A stretch of DNA of 64,000 nt from Mycobacterium sp. OAS707 (GCF_014873705.1 NZ_JADBDS010000005.1:124001-188000), one strand, 5' to 3'; counted from the first letter of the stretch, positions 34,532 to 43,355 are shown. Translations and numbers: made by a program. Notes: generated from the letters alone by a model not told the origin.

Positions 34532-34846
34532 ATGCGAGCGAGGGTCGTCATTTCGGCTATCGGTGCTGCTCTATCCGCTGCCGCCATCTGTGTCGCCCCG
34601 GCTTCTGCTGACCCGGACGGCGACTATCTTGGCGCGCTCGGCAACACGCCAGGAGTCATCGGCGGCCCGGTCAACAACGGCATCTACGTCGCGGCAGGCC
34701 ATCACGCGTGTGACATCCTCCGTGGCGGCGGTACCCATGACGACGCAGTCAACCAATTGACTGTTCCCATCTACGTGCAGTCATGGCTAGCCCAAGCAAT
34801 GGTCGACGCCGCGCAGAGCGCGCTGTGCCCCGACACAAAGCACTGA
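34532..34846 (+). CDS. DUF732-like secreted protein
   Basis: 104 residues, GGGGAGG before the ATG. A signal peptide ends near ASADPDG. The mature ~80 residues have the DUF732 pattern: an early aromatic (YLGALG), a central glycine region, a conserved Cys in HACDILRGGG and a second in SALCPD, giving a likely disulfide. These small helical exported proteins are abundant in mycobacteria and have no known function. Confidence 0.8.
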   Translation: MRARVVISAIGAALSAAAICVAPASADPDGDYLGALGNTPGVIGGPVNNGIYVAAGHHACDILRGGGTHDDAVNQLTVPIYVQSWLAQAMVDAAQSALCPDTKH

Positions 34847-35188
34847 CGCCCGGTGCCGTCCTCGGAGCTCCGGGCACGGTGAGGCGCGGCGATGACCGCA
34901 AACCCCAAGGCTCGGTGACCTACAAGCCGGGGATAACCTCGTTGCGGTGTGGCGCCGACCGCCGCGACGAAGAGTTCCGACTCAGGAGCTTTCCCCCTTA
35001 AGGCCCTGGGGCACAATAGAAGTGAAGCTATTCGCGAGTGACCCAGGAAGGCGCCCAGCCGCCACCGTAATGATTGGCCTCACCAGCCGCGAAGAAGCGC
35101 CAGCGCGGGGTGTGAACCCACCGTGGTGCGAGGTGATACACCGAGAATTGCTCGTTCGCGACTACCCTCTTGCGGAGAGGAGGGCACG
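34847..35188. other. 342-base gap without a convincing gene
   Basis: Only short frames of poor composition occur here. The right end should contain the promoter of the following membrane-anchored protein gene; I see no RNA gene or strong hairpin. Confidence 0.45.
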
Positions 35189-35656
35189 GTGCAAAACATC
35201 ATCGCCTTTGCCGCATTGCTTGTGTCGCTGGTGACTGCAGCCGCCACCTGGTGGATGTCGCGGGTCAAGGCAAAGAGGGCACATGTGAGCGCAGAATTCC
35301 ACTGGTTGCGTGAATACGCCTACATCACGCTGCCGTCCGGGGAGGAGAGTCGCGTGGGCTATCACTTGGTGTTGACCAACGATGGGCCGCATTGCGCGAC
35401 GAATGTCAATGTCAAGGTATATCCCGGTGGCCGCGCCTCAGATTGGAAAGAACTCGTCCTCACCGACGTAACGCCGGACGAGCTTCCGTTGAGTGTGCTC
35501 GACAGCGGCGGCCGATATCCCATTCCGTGGGCTTTGGGCAAAGATGGCATGGAGTGCAGGAATATGCGTCGGTTCGAAATTGAGTTGGAGTGGTATGACG
35601 GCCACGGTAAACAAACTCGTCGGATCCCACTTCGGAAGGGCAATTTCCATAGTTAG
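35189..35656 (+). CDS. Membrane-anchored protein of unknown function
   Basis: 155 residues from a GTG preceded by GAGAGGAGGG. A single N-terminal helix (IIAFAALLVSLVTAAATWWM) is followed by a basic segment and a ~120-residue beta-rich cytoplasmic domain (VGYHLVLTNDGPHCATNVNV; FEIELEWYDGHGKQ), reminiscent of an immunoglobulin-like fold. The architecture matches the protein at 26896-27342. Such small anchored proteins sometimes belong to phage-defence islands, but nothing here proves it. Confidence 0.65.
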   Translation: MQNIIAFAALLVSLVTAAATWWMSRVKAKRAHVSAEFHWLREYAYITLPSGEESRVGYHLVLTNDGPHCATNVNVKVYPGGRASDWKELVLTDVTPDELPLSVLDSGGRYPIPWALGKDGMECRNMRRFEIELEWYDGHGKQTRRIPLRKGNFHS

Positions 35657-35752
35657 TGCTTGGTCGCCAAGCGGCTTTGGGTTCTGAGTGTGACTCTCCA
35701 CTTCGGTACGGTGGTCCCCCGCATTCAAACCCACAGCCCCAATCCCCAACCC

Positions 35753-36064
35753 TCAGAACAACTCCGCCCGCATCTGATCCACCCCGTCCTCTCCGGCCGC
35801 GATCAGCCGGTTGAGCCGGGCTTCGAGTTCGAGGTTGGTCATCACGTGCCCGATCGCGTCGGCGATCTTTAAGTCCAGCAGCCGCCCATCGAATCCCAAG
35901 GCGAACGAGATGTACCCGTCGGGGTCCTCCACGGTGGCCCGTAGTCCGTCCAGATCGGCGAGCAGCTTGTCGAGGCGGGCGAGGGTGGCCGCGGATTCCT
36001 CCTGGCTGAACTTGACCTTCTCCGCATCGTCCATGTCCTCGAAGCCCGACGCGTCCAGACTCAC
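35753..36064 (-). CDS. YbaB/EspL-like small protein
   Basis: 103 residues; the start overlaps the preceding gene's stop as ATGA. It has an N-terminal helix (SAATLARLDKLLADLDGLRA), a short sheet (GYISFALGFDGRLLDLKIAD) and a C-terminal helix ending in DQMRAELF, in the order of the YbaB/EbfC fold. Proteins of this type (for example EspL) accompany secreted Esp substrates in ESX loci, where they act as chaperone-like or stabilising factors rather than proven DNA binders. It is the last gene of the operon. Confidence 0.75.
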   Translation of the reverse strand: MSLDASGFEDMDDAEKVKFSQEESAATLARLDKLLADLDGLRATVEDPDGYISFALGFDGRLLDLKIADAIGHVMTNLELEARLNRLIAAGEDGVDQMRAELF

Positions 36065-37710
36065 GTCGGCTCCTCAGGGGGCCGGGTGACAATGCGCCGC
36101 CGCACCACTTTTTCGGCTTTGCCCGGCGGGTCGTCGTCCTCATCGGGGCCTCCAGAAGACCCTCCCCGAGTCGCAGCGGCTGCGGCGGCCAGCCGGTTGG
36201 TGTCGACGCGCCCGGTGACGTCCTCGGTGTGCGGAATATCGCGCCCCGCAATCTTTTTCGGCCGACCCGCCTCTCCTTTGTCGCCGCCGCCCTGACCGCC
36301 AGCACCGCCGAGGCCGCCCATCCCACCCATCGGCATGCCCATCGGCATCCCCGACGCACCGCCTTGGGCGGGCCCGAGCGCCGACGGCGGCCCGGATGCC
36401 CCGGCGGGCTCCACCGCCGGTGTGGACGGTGCACCCGTGGTCGGGGCCACGGACAACGGCCCCGCTCCCCCGGCCGGGCTGACACCCGCGCCGCCTCCAC
36501 CGGCGCCACCACCCGAACCGCCTGCGCCATCACCCATTTCGGGCATGACCGGCAGTTCACCGGAGGCATCCAGCTTCGGCTCCCCCACCCCTTTCATCGC
36601 CTGGGTGGCCTGCTGGGCTGCCTGAGATGCGGCCTGCATCAACTCTTCTGGCGCCTTGGTCACCGCGCCCAGCAGGCCGCCGGCCATGCCGCCGACCGCG
36701 CCGAGCACAGTGGGAATCATCTGCGCCATCTGCCCGGCCATCTGACCGGACTGATCCGCCGACCCCGCCGCAGCCGGATCCTTCCCCGAGCCTGCGCCCC
36801 CGGCACCCGCGCCCGCCGCGTCGCCGGGCTGCGCGCCACCCGGGTCGCCGGGATCCGAGGCGCTCGTCGCGGCGTCGGTGTTCGCGTGGAAGTCGCCGTA
36901 GCCGGTCGTCACCCGGGTGTTCAGCTGGGTCTTGGTGGCCACCGCCTGGGCAAGCGCGGCCGAGTGCCGGCCGCCCGATGCGACGTTGTTGGCCTGCATG
37001 ATTCGCACGTTCTGGTCGGCGACGGCCAGCTGCTGCGGCGACGGGATCGCCTGGCGGGCGGCGACCTGATTCTCGGCATACGCGCTCGCCTGAGTCACCA
37101 GGGTGCGCGCCCGCTCGGCGTAGGTGTCCAACCCGTCGGCGAAGGCCAGCAGGTGAGCGCTCACCGCCGGCGTGGACACCTGCGCGTCCAGCGTGTCGGG
37201 TAGCTGACCGACCGTCGCGCGGATCGTGTCGGCGCCGTCGTGCGCGGAGGCCGCCACCTGCGACCACGCCGAGGTGAACATCTCGCCCGCCGACGGGTCA
37301 CCGGCGTGCGCGGCCGCCGAAATCGCCTCGGGCGGACCAGTCATCGGCGGCGGCATCGGCAACCGCACATCCGGGGGCACCGGCGGCGCCGGTGGCGCCC
37401 ACACTCCTGGCGCCGGCGGCCCGGACGCGCGGCCACCGGTCAGCGCCAGCAGCGCCTTGTTGAACTCGTCCATCGCCACGAACGCCGCCGCCGTCCCAGT
37501 CAGCGCCTCGACGGTGCCGATCAGCGCGGCCACATGCGCGGCCAGCCCCGCGCCCAGCTCACCGCCCGCGGCGCTCAACCGTGCCGCCGCACCCACCGAA
37601 GCCACATCCGCCGCCAACGGCGGGTGCGGAACTTCGGCGCCGCCGACGGCGATGACCGCGTCGAGGAGTCGCTGCGCGGCAGCCACCAGACCGGGCGCGT
37701 CGATCTTCAC
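36061..37710 (-). CDS. PPE/EspB-like large type VII secretion substrate
   Basis: 549 residues from a GTG at 37710 that overlaps the upstream stop (GTGA). Residues ~1-300 are helical and Ala-rich, with PPE/WXG-style helices (VSAHLLAFADGLDTYAERAR; QQLAVADQNVRIMQANN; HSAALAQAVATKTQLNTRV). A Gly/Met-rich region (~335-480; GMPMGMPMGGMGGLGG) follows, and the C-terminus is charged and disordered. EspB combines a PE-PPE-like helical part with a disordered tail and oligomerises outside the cell. A similar design is inferred. YbaB-like genes flank it on both sides. Confidence 0.75.
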   Translation of the reverse strand: MKIDAPGLVAAAQRLLDAVIAVGGAEVPHPPLAADVASVGAAARLSAAGGELGAGLAAHVAALIGTVEALTGTAAAFVAMDEFNKALLALTGGRASGPPAPGVWAPPAPPVPPDVRLPMPPPMTGPPEAISAAAHAGDPSAGEMFTSAWSQVAASAHDGADTIRATVGQLPDTLDAQVSTPAVSAHLLAFADGLDTYAERARTLVTQASAYAENQVAARQAIPSPQQLAVADQNVRIMQANNVASGGRHSAALAQAVATKTQLNTRVTTGYGDFHANTDAATSASDPGDPGGAQPGDAAGAGAGGAGSGKDPAAAGSADQSGQMAGQMAQMIPTVLGAVGGMAGGLLGAVTKAPEELMQAASQAAQQATQAMKGVGEPKLDASGELPVMPEMGDGAGGSGGGAGGGGAGVSPAGGAGPLSVAPTTGAPSTPAVEPAGASGPPSALGPAQGGASGMPMGMPMGGMGGLGGAGGQGGGDKGEAGRPKKIAGRDIPHTEDVTGRVDTNRLAAAAAATRGGSSGGPDEDDDPPGKAEKVVRRRIVTRPPEEPT

Positions 37711-38021
37711 CGCAGGCTCCTCAACCGCGCCCGGGCTTGCTCGAGGTCGGCGGGCGTCGGCATCCAGCTGATCCCGTCGGCGGGTGCGCCGCGCTGCTCG
37801 AACTCGGCGCGCAACGCGACCTGGCCCTCGAGGTAGGCGACGTCGGCGCAGGCCTGGATGGCGGCGGCGATCTCGCTGCCCGGCCGGCGCATCACCGGCG
37901 GCTCCAACTGCACCCCCAGCACCCGGCCGCTGCCCAGCACCCGCACCCACACCGTCTCATCGGGGGTGTGGGCGGAGTACTCCCGCTCGGCGGCGGGCAC
38001 GGCGGCCGGGTCGTCGGTCAC
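37707..38021 (-). CDS. YbaB/EspL-like small protein (second copy)
   Basis: 104 residues; the ATG overlaps the EspC-like stop, and the stop overlaps the PPE/EspB-like GTG. After an acidic start it shows the YbaB core: VWVRVLGSGRVLGVQL, then a helix beginning SEIAAAIQACADVAYLEGQV. It probably assists the neighbouring large substrate. Two YbaB-like genes bracketing one substrate suggests they may form a heterodimer. Confidence 0.75.
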   Translation of the reverse strand: MTDDPAAVPAAEREYSAHTPDETVWVRVLGSGRVLGVQLEPPVMRRPGSEIAAAIQACADVAYLEGQVALRAEFEQRGAPADGISWMPTPADLEQARARLRSLR

Positions 38022-38320
38022 AGGTTCCGCAGGGTCGCCGCGTTCTCGTCGTCCATGTTGAGGAAGGTATGAACGGCGCGGTGCAGCTCGTCGCTGGCGG
38101 CGCGGTGGCGCGCGCTGTGCTCGGCCAGGGCGGTGTCGCGTTCGGCCAGCAGGTCACCGACGGCCGCTTTCACCTGGTGCATGATCGGACCATAGCTGCC
38201 CACGGCGGCCGCGATGTCGGCGCCGGCCTCGCGGGCCTCGTCGATGACGCGGGCCACGTCCTCGTGGTTGGCGGCGACCTCGCGCAGCACGGTGGGGTCG
38301 ATGCGGATCGGTTCGGTCAT
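38018..38320 (-). CDS. EspC-like (DUF2580) secretion-associated protein
   Basis: 100 residues from the ATG at 38320; a longer frame upstream lies in another gene's shadow. It has the DUF2580 plan: IRIDPTVLREVAANHEDVAR, a helical hairpin around GSYGPIMHQVKAAV, and a C-terminal helix. Members include EspC and EspF, which are co-secreted with larger Esp partners by ESX systems. Its position just before the YbaB-PPE-like genes fits a WXG100-type partner for the 549-residue protein. Confidence 0.8.
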   Translation of the reverse strand: MTEPIRIDPTVLREVAANHEDVARVIDEAREAGADIAAAVGSYGPIMHQVKAAVGDLLAERDTALAEHSARHRAASDELHRAVHTFLNMDDENAATLRNL

Positions 38321-38361
38321 CTCCAGGTTCCTTTCCGTTGCAACTAATTGTGCGCCTCTCG

Positions 38362-40275
38362 CTAACCGGCCGGGACCGCTGATGCGGCGTCGGCGAGCGC
38401 ATCGGGGGCCGGGGGCGGCGGAGCCGTCGGCGGCGGCGGGGCGGGTTGGGGACGTCCGGAGGTGGCGGTGGGATCGATCCAGCCTAGGAAGTCGGGGCTC
38501 GACGCCACCGAGCCCAGGGGCACGACTTGCCCGTTGGCAAGCGCCTTCACCGAGCTCAGCGCCACCACATAGTGGTCTTTGAAGATGCCGACGTCGCCGC
38601 ACGCCAGCTGGCTGGGATCAACGGGGTCGGTCACCGGTGTTCCCGGCGGCGGCAGCGCCAGGTTGTTCTTGCTGTAGGCGGCATCCACGGTGTCCCCGCC
38701 GAGGTAGGCCGTCACGGCTTGGGCCGCCGCCGGGGTGCGGGCGTTGGCGCTGGACCCGTCGGGCAGCCGCACCGTGTCCGTCGGTGGCGCAGGCGGCGCG
38801 GGAGCTGCCAGCGGGGCAGGCGGGCCAGCGGGCGGCGCGGCGTCCGCATTGCTCGCACCCTTGTCCACCGGGTCGGTTTTCTCGGCGGTATCGCGAGCGT
38901 CGTTGTGGTCCTTGGGTTCTGGGGTGTCGTCGGTTTTCTCCACGGTGTCTGGGAAGCGATCACTACGGTGGTCGCCGGCTTGGGAAGCCAGCCCGGCCAG
39001 TGGGGCGATCGCGCCCGCCAGGCCGCCGAGCCCGTCCAGCGGTGTGCCCGGTGCCCCGCCCAGGCCGCCGAGGGCACCGGGCAGCGCGCCCAGCGACGAC
39101 AACGGGTCGGCACCCAGCCCGGTGTCCAGGGGGAGGCCGCCGAGCACATCGGACAACGACGGGTCGGGCATCGGCTCGGCGGAGCCCAGTCCGGCGTCCA
39201 CCGGCTCCGCCTCCGGTGGCGTCGGCGCGACGGGTGGGGTTGGCGGAGTTGAGGATTCGGTCGTTCCGGCACCGGTGTCGTCGGCCGCGTACAGCTTTGA
39301 GAGCGCCTGCGTGGTCTTGGCCTGGTCGTCGGCGGTCAGGCTGCCCGAGGTCACCAGGTCGTTGATCGCGCCGACCTGACTGTGCAGGAACGTCAGAAAC
39401 GACCGCTCACCGGCGGGGGTGTCGATCGACATCGCCGGGTTGTTGACCGCGTCGATGATCTTGGTTTGGATCTCGCCCAGTCGCCGCTGTCCGGCCGCGC
39501 TAGCCGCGTGCGCGCTGAGCAGCACCTCCGACAGTTTTTCCTCGGCCTCGCTGATCGACGAATAGTTCTTCTTGAGCTCGTCGTGCAGTTTGCCGACGGC
39601 GTCGGCGGCCTTGCCGGACTGCTGTTCGTCGGTGGCCAGACCCGGATCCGGTGTCGGCGAGGCGCTGCCCTTGGTGTACTGGTCCTCGGTGATCGGGCGA
39701 CCGTCCTTGTCGAAAAACGACTTCCTACCGTCGGGCCCCAGCGTGTAGTAGGCGCCGTCGGCGTTCTTCGGGGTCAGCACCCCCGTCGCGGGATCGGTGT
39801 GAAAACCGTTGTTGCTACTGGGAATTCCGCTCAGTTGTGGTGCGATCTGCTGGCCGCGGGCGTCGATCGGGGCGTAGCCCGAGCCGACCTTGCGATAGCC
39901 GGCCGGGGTGATCGGCGGGCCCGCCGTGCCGTCCGGGCCGACGAGAGCGACTGTGCCGTCGTCGTTTTGGGCCCAGTTCTGCTTGGTCGACGAGTCGTGG
40001 TAGACGACCGTGGCGTCTGAGGGCAGCGGGGTCTGATCGCCGAACACGAGGTGGCGCTGCTGGCCGGCGTTGTCGGTGTCGTAGTGGATGTTGGGGTCAC
40101 CGTAGGTGTGGCGCGCGTTGTACAGCACCGCCACCCAGTAGGGATCGTCCTGGCCGATGTAGCGGGTGGGGTCCGACGGCATCGCCCACCCCGGTTGGGC
40201 AAGGCCGTGGGTGCCGCGGGTGGAATCCCAGACGTCCCAGTGGGTCTGGCCGTCGAAGTGCTTCGCTCTGCTCAT
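38362..40275 (-). CDS. DUF4226-like large secreted-type protein
   Basis: 637 residues; the ATG overlaps the stop of the 53-residue gene upstream. Residues ~1-110 contain a Trp-rich part (HWDVWDSTRGTHGLAQPGW). A coiled helical domain (~215-330; VGKLHDELKKNYSSISEAEE, VLLSAHAASAAGQRRLGEIQ) resembles DUF4226. A Pro/Gly-rich stretch (~335-520) follows. The last ~110 residues form a small domain with a Cys (QLACGDVGIFKDHYVVAL) and end in a Pro/Ala tail. DUF4226 is found in ESX-locus proteins of mycobacteria. It has no signal peptide, consistent with type VII export. Confidence 0.7.
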   Translation of the reverse strand: MSRAKHFDGQTHWDVWDSTRGTHGLAQPGWAMPSDPTRYIGQDDPYWVAVLYNARHTYGDPNIHYDTDNAGQQRHLVFGDQTPLPSDATVVYHDSSTKQNWAQNDDGTVALVGPDGTAGPPITPAGYRKVGSGYAPIDARGQQIAPQLSGIPSSNNGFHTDPATGVLTPKNADGAYYTLGPDGRKSFFDKDGRPITEDQYTKGSASPTPDPGLATDEQQSGKAADAVGKLHDELKKNYSSISEAEEKLSEVLLSAHAASAAGQRRLGEIQTKIIDAVNNPAMSIDTPAGERSFLTFLHSQVGAINDLVTSGSLTADDQAKTTQALSKLYAADDTGAGTTESSTPPTPPVAPTPPEAEPVDAGLGSAEPMPDPSLSDVLGGLPLDTGLGADPLSSLGALPGALGGLGGAPGTPLDGLGGLAGAIAPLAGLASQAGDHRSDRFPDTVEKTDDTPEPKDHNDARDTAEKTDPVDKGASNADAAPPAGPPAPLAAPAPPAPPTDTVRLPDGSSANARTPAAAQAVTAYLGGDTVDAAYSKNNLALPPPGTPVTDPVDPSQLACGDVGIFKDHYVVALSSVKALANGQVVPLGSVASSPDFLGWIDPTATSGRPQPAPPPPTAPPPPAPDALADAASAVPAG

Positions 40276-40433
40276 CGGCAGAAGTGTCCGCGACCCAGAT
40301 CGTCTTCGAGGTCTCGGCGGGGTGTGAACACCGGTGGATCAGCGGGCGCGGTGTCGCCGCCAAACAGCTTGTGCGCACGAGTGACAACGTTGAGCACGCG
40401 GTCGATTTCGCGTTCCATTCTGGGGTTCACCAC
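40272..40433 (-). CDS. 53-residue protein with RAH-LFG motif (small, easily missed)
   Basis: GTG at 40433 (or 40430) follows AGGAAAGGA; the TGA overlaps the next gene's ATG, the junction style used throughout this operon. The product has a basic helix (REIDRVLNVVTRAHKLFGG), a short Pro-rich middle and RRDLEDDLGRGHFCR at the end. The part around RAHKLFGGD matches the start of the two cell-wall-hydrolase genes upstream (RAHALFGDP, RGHALFGDP), so it may be a free copy of that N-terminal segment. Function unknown. Confidence 0.6.
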   Translation of the reverse strand: MVNPRMEREIDRVLNVVTRAHKLFGGDTAPADPPVFTPRRDLEDDLGRGHFCR

Positions 40434-40495
40434 GGTCCTTTCCTGCGCTGGGTTCTAGCCTAAGGCCGCCGCCGGACGGCTCGGTGCGCGAATTT

Positions 40496-41539
40496 TCACG
40501 CCTCGACCGCCGCCGGCACGGGCCTGCGGGCGATGAAGCGGGCCGGCATCGGGGCGATCCTGACGACGTCGCCCGTCGTCGGCGCATGGACGACCTGCGT
40601 GCCGGAGATGGCTAGCTGCACGTGGCCCGGCCCGGAGCGGCCACCTTCACCGAAGGCGTCCAGCGGGAAGATCAGGTCCCCGGCGCGCACCTGGTCGGGC
40701 GTGACTGGCACGCCTTGGGCGATCTGGCTGTAGGTGTCGCCGCCGAGGCTCACCCCGGCTTGGCGCCACGCCCACTGGGTCAGTCCCGAGCAGTCAAATG
40801 TGCTGGGCCCCTTGGCACCCCACACGTAGGGTCGGCCCAGTCGGCTCAACGCCGCCTTGGCGGCAGCGTCACCTGGGCCGCCGGGGATGTCCGCGGCCCG
40901 GTGCTCGGCCCGCGACGCCAGCATGGTGCGCGGTCTGCCCCCGCCGGCCAGCGGCATCCCTGTGCCGCCACCACCCAACCCACCCCCGCCCCCAAACGGT
41001 GTGCCGCCCAACGGCATCCCGCCGCCCCCCGCCGCGCGTCGACGGCCGTACGCCAGCACACGCACGACGGCCGCCAACCGCGCGTCGCGGGCCCGTTGGG
41101 CTTCGATGATGCGCTGTTGCTGTGCGACGCGGGCGCGCAGCGCGGTCACCAGGGCGCGCTGGCCCGCGGGCGTGCCGGACACCGGTGACAGCACGGCGGT
41201 GTCGCCGGCGGCCCCGGTGCGCACGGCACCGGAGTCCGCGCGCCCCGACTGATCCGAATCCATCGCCGCTTGCAGTTGGCCGCCGAGCGCCTCATCGGTG
41301 CCGGCCACGCCGAACAGCGTCGGACCCGCTGCGGCTGCGAACCGGCGGTAACGCGACGCCAGATCTCCCGAAAGGCCGCCGACACGAGCGTGACCCGTGC
41401 GCACCAAGTCGCCCGCGGTCGCCAACCCCGCACCGGCATCTAAGGTCGCAGCACGCCCCTCCGGCGTCGGATCGCCGAATAATGCGTGCGCCCGGTCCAG
41501 CACGTCACCCACTTGCGCAACCAACGCGGCGATCGACAC
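40496..41539 (-). CDS. NlpC/P60 peptidoglycan endopeptidase with ESX-type N-terminal domain
   Basis: 347 residues from a GTG at 41539 with no ribosome-binding site but a -10-like GATACT just upstream, suggesting a leaderless message. Residues ~1-190 form a helical region (QVGDVLDRAHALFGDP; RALVTALRARVAQQQRII) like DUF4226-type proteins. The C-terminal ~130 residues are NlpC/P60: catalytic Cys250 in FDCSGLTQW, then His in GPGHVQLAI, with YVWGAKGP before the Cys. It should cleave peptide stems of peptidoglycan. It has no signal peptide, so a type VII route is likely. It is a paralogue of the gene at 42276-43349 with a different catalytic domain. Confidence 0.85.
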   Translation of the reverse strand: MSIAALVAQVGDVLDRAHALFGDPTPEGRAATLDAGAGLATAGDLVRTGHARVGGLSGDLASRYRRFAAAAGPTLFGVAGTDEALGGQLQAAMDSDQSGRADSGAVRTGAAGDTAVLSPVSGTPAGQRALVTALRARVAQQQRIIEAQRARDARLAAVVRVLAYGRRRAAGGGGMPLGGTPFGGGGGLGGGGTGMPLAGGGRPRTMLASRAEHRAADIPGGPGDAAAKAALSRLGRPYVWGAKGPSTFDCSGLTQWAWRQAGVSLGGDTYSQIAQGVPVTPDQVRAGDLIFPLDAFGEGGRSGPGHVQLAISGTQVVHAPTTGDVVRIAPMPARFIARRPVPAAVEA

Positions 41540-41545
41540 ACACCA

Positions 41546-41551
41546 AGTATC
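41546..41551 (-). promoter_or_regulatory. -10-like GATACT of a leaderless promoter (hydrolase gene 1)
   Basis: On the minus strand TTGATACT lies so that GATACT ends 6 bases before the GTG at 41539. Transcription would then begin at or next to the start codon. The surrounding ~22 bases are almost identical to those before the paralogue at 43349. Confidence 0.5.
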
Positions 41552-41717
41552 AAGCTGCCAACACCCGCCCCCGGACACAAATTTTGGCTGGCGGCAACGT
41601 AAGCCTGGACATGTGCTGGCGTGCCAGATGCTGTCAGCGACCAAGTTGGCCTATCGACGACATGCCCAACGATGGCGGGTCACGAGCTCCTCGGCCGACG
41701 ACAAGGCAGGTGCGCGA

Positions 41718-42236
41718 CTATTCGCGGTCGTCATCACTGGGTGAGATGGGACCGGTCGACGAAAAGACTTTATTGAAAGCATCTGACAGATCCACGGTTT
41801 CAACGGCCGGGTCAGCCTTGAACCGTGCGGTTAGCACGATCTCTCGTCCGTTGACGTGGGGCTGGTGGCGGACCATCCTCTCGACGTCGGCGCGCAACAC
41901 CCGGTAACCGGTCGCCGAGGTAAACCCCTGGTCGAACTCGACAGCCAAGACCGAATCATAATGAGCGCCGCGGATTACGCCGAGCTTGTTGCGAGACGGC
42001 CTCGACTTCCACAAAGCCTTCATCTGGATCAGCTCGCCGTCATCGGTCTCGAGGTCGTAACCGGTTGTTGACGAGGTCGCCAGCGTGCCCCCGTAATGTT
42101 GCCGCGCGATGGCCTCGGCCAGCTCTCCGACCACGCTGTTGGTGCGAGTCAGCCCTCGACGTTGTAGCTCGGCCGCAACGCCCGACCATACGGCCAGCAG
42201 ATCGCGAACGCTCATGTCCGCCAAGTCAATCGACAT
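41718..42236 (-). CDS. Restriction-endonuclease-like protein of unknown function
   Basis: 172 residues. After a helical start (VRDLLAVWSGVAAELQRRG), the motif VGELAEAIARQHYGG and TGYDLETDDGELIQMKALW has the E...D...(E/Q)xK arrangement of PD-(D/E)XK nucleases. A beta-rich C-terminus follows (YDSVLAVEFDQGF). It sits between two paralogous ESX-type hydrolases on the same strand yet shares no motif with them, so it probably inserted there. It may be a stand-alone nuclease; target and partners are unknown. Confidence 0.6.
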   Translation of the reverse strand: MSIDLADMSVRDLLAVWSGVAAELQRRGLTRTNSVVGELAEAIARQHYGGTLATSSTTGYDLETDDGELIQMKALWKSRPSRNKLGVIRGAHYDSVLAVEFDQGFTSATGYRVLRADVERMVRHQPHVNGREIVLTARFKADPAVETVDLSDAFNKVFSSTGPISPSDDDRE

Positions 42237-42275
42237 GAGGTGAGTTTATTGAGTCACTTACGCGAGAGGCGAGTT

Positions 42276-43349
42276 TTATTCGCCGTCGGTGATGCTGCGG
42301 TACATCTGCTCGGCGTGCCCGTGTTGACTCATGATTTCGGTGAGGTATTCGTGGCGACCGCGGCTGTAGGCCGCGTGTGCTGATGGGTCACCGGGACGCT
42401 GTTGCAGCCAGAAGATCGACTTCCAGATGTCGGCAGAAGAGGGGCCGCCGTGGCGGTCAAGGCGGTCGAAGAACGCGGCGATCGCCAGGTTGGGATTGTC
42501 CCTGCCGGCGTAGCTAGAGTCCTGCTGAAAAATATTTCGCCACAATCCATTCGGACTGACAGCTTTCGGGTTGAGTCCGCTTTCCTGCATCGCACACGAC
42601 AGGATCGCGATTGTCTGCTGTGGCGAGTATCCGCGCCGCCATGCCTCATGGATGATGGCCGCGGCCACTTCCCGCGGACTGGAGTCAGGGGTGAGTGCCC
42701 CCAGCGGGATGCCCACCGCTTTCTCCGCGCCGCTCAAACTGTTGGCGATCAACAAGTTTGGCGTTAAGTGCTCCAACCCCGACGCCATCTGGATTCCCCG
42801 CATGCCGGCGTCACCGAGCGACGTGTCGCCCACGCCGAGAGCGCCACCTGCACTGCAGGGCCGGTAGGCCAACGACCGCAGCATCGCCGCCAGCCGGGCA
42901 TCGCGAATCGCATAGGCGTTGATGACACGTTGCTGCTGGGCGATGCGAGCGCGCAGCGCCGCGACGAGGGTGCGCTGGGCCGCCGGTGTGCCGGATACCG
43001 GTGCCAGGGCGGCGATGTCTGCGCCCGCGCCGGTGAGCACGGTCCCGGAGCGGGCGCGCCCCGACCGGTCAGCAGCGGCCGCGGACTGCACCCTTCGGGC
43101 CAGCGCGGTGTCGGCGCCCGCGGCGGCGTCGAGCGCCGCATCCGCGTCTTCGGCGAAGTCGCCGTAGCTGCCTGCCAAGGCGCCCGACAGCGGCGCCGCG
43201 CGGATTCGGCTGGTACTCACCACGTCCCGTGCGGCGGCCCACCCTGGACTCAGCGCCTCAGCCCGACCGTCGAGCACCGGATCGCCGAACAGCGCGTGTC
43301 CCCGGCGCAGCACCTGATTCACCCGGGCGGCCAACGCAGCGATCGACAC
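42276..43349 (-). CDS. Transglycosylase-like protein with ESX-type N-terminal domain
   Basis: 357 residues from a GTG at 43349. Residues ~1-190 repeat the helical N-terminus of the NlpC/P60 neighbour (RGHALFGDP; AALRARIAQQQRVINAY). The C-terminal ~130 residues read as a lysozyme-like/SLT domain: a helix with AIIHEAWRRGYSPQQT, then CAMQESGLNPKAVSPNGLWR with a likely catalytic Glu, then NPNLAIAAFFDRLDRHGG. It should cut glycan strands. A glycan-cutting and a peptide-cutting enzyme on one N-terminal scaffold would open the wall for secretion. Confidence 0.78.
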   Translation of the reverse strand: MSIAALAARVNQVLRRGHALFGDPVLDGRAEALSPGWAAARDVVSTSRIRAAPLSGALAGSYGDFAEDADAALDAAAGADTALARRVQSAAAADRSGRARSGTVLTGAGADIAALAPVSGTPAAQRTLVAALRARIAQQQRVINAYAIRDARLAAMLRSLAYRPCSAGGALGVGDTSLGDAGMRGIQMASGLEHLTPNLLIANSLSGAEKAVGIPLGALTPDSSPREVAAAIIHEAWRRGYSPQQTIAILSCAMQESGLNPKAVSPNGLWRNIFQQDSSYAGRDNPNLAIAAFFDRLDRHGGPSSADIWKSIFWLQQRPGDPSAHAAYSRGRHEYLTEIMSQHGHAEQMYRSITDGE

Positions 43350-43355
43350 ACACCC

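Noticed and set aside
37711..37950. N-terminal extension of the PPE/EspB-like gene
   Set aside because: It overlaps the YbaB-like gene; the GTG at 37710 overlaps the preceding stop as elsewhere in the operon.
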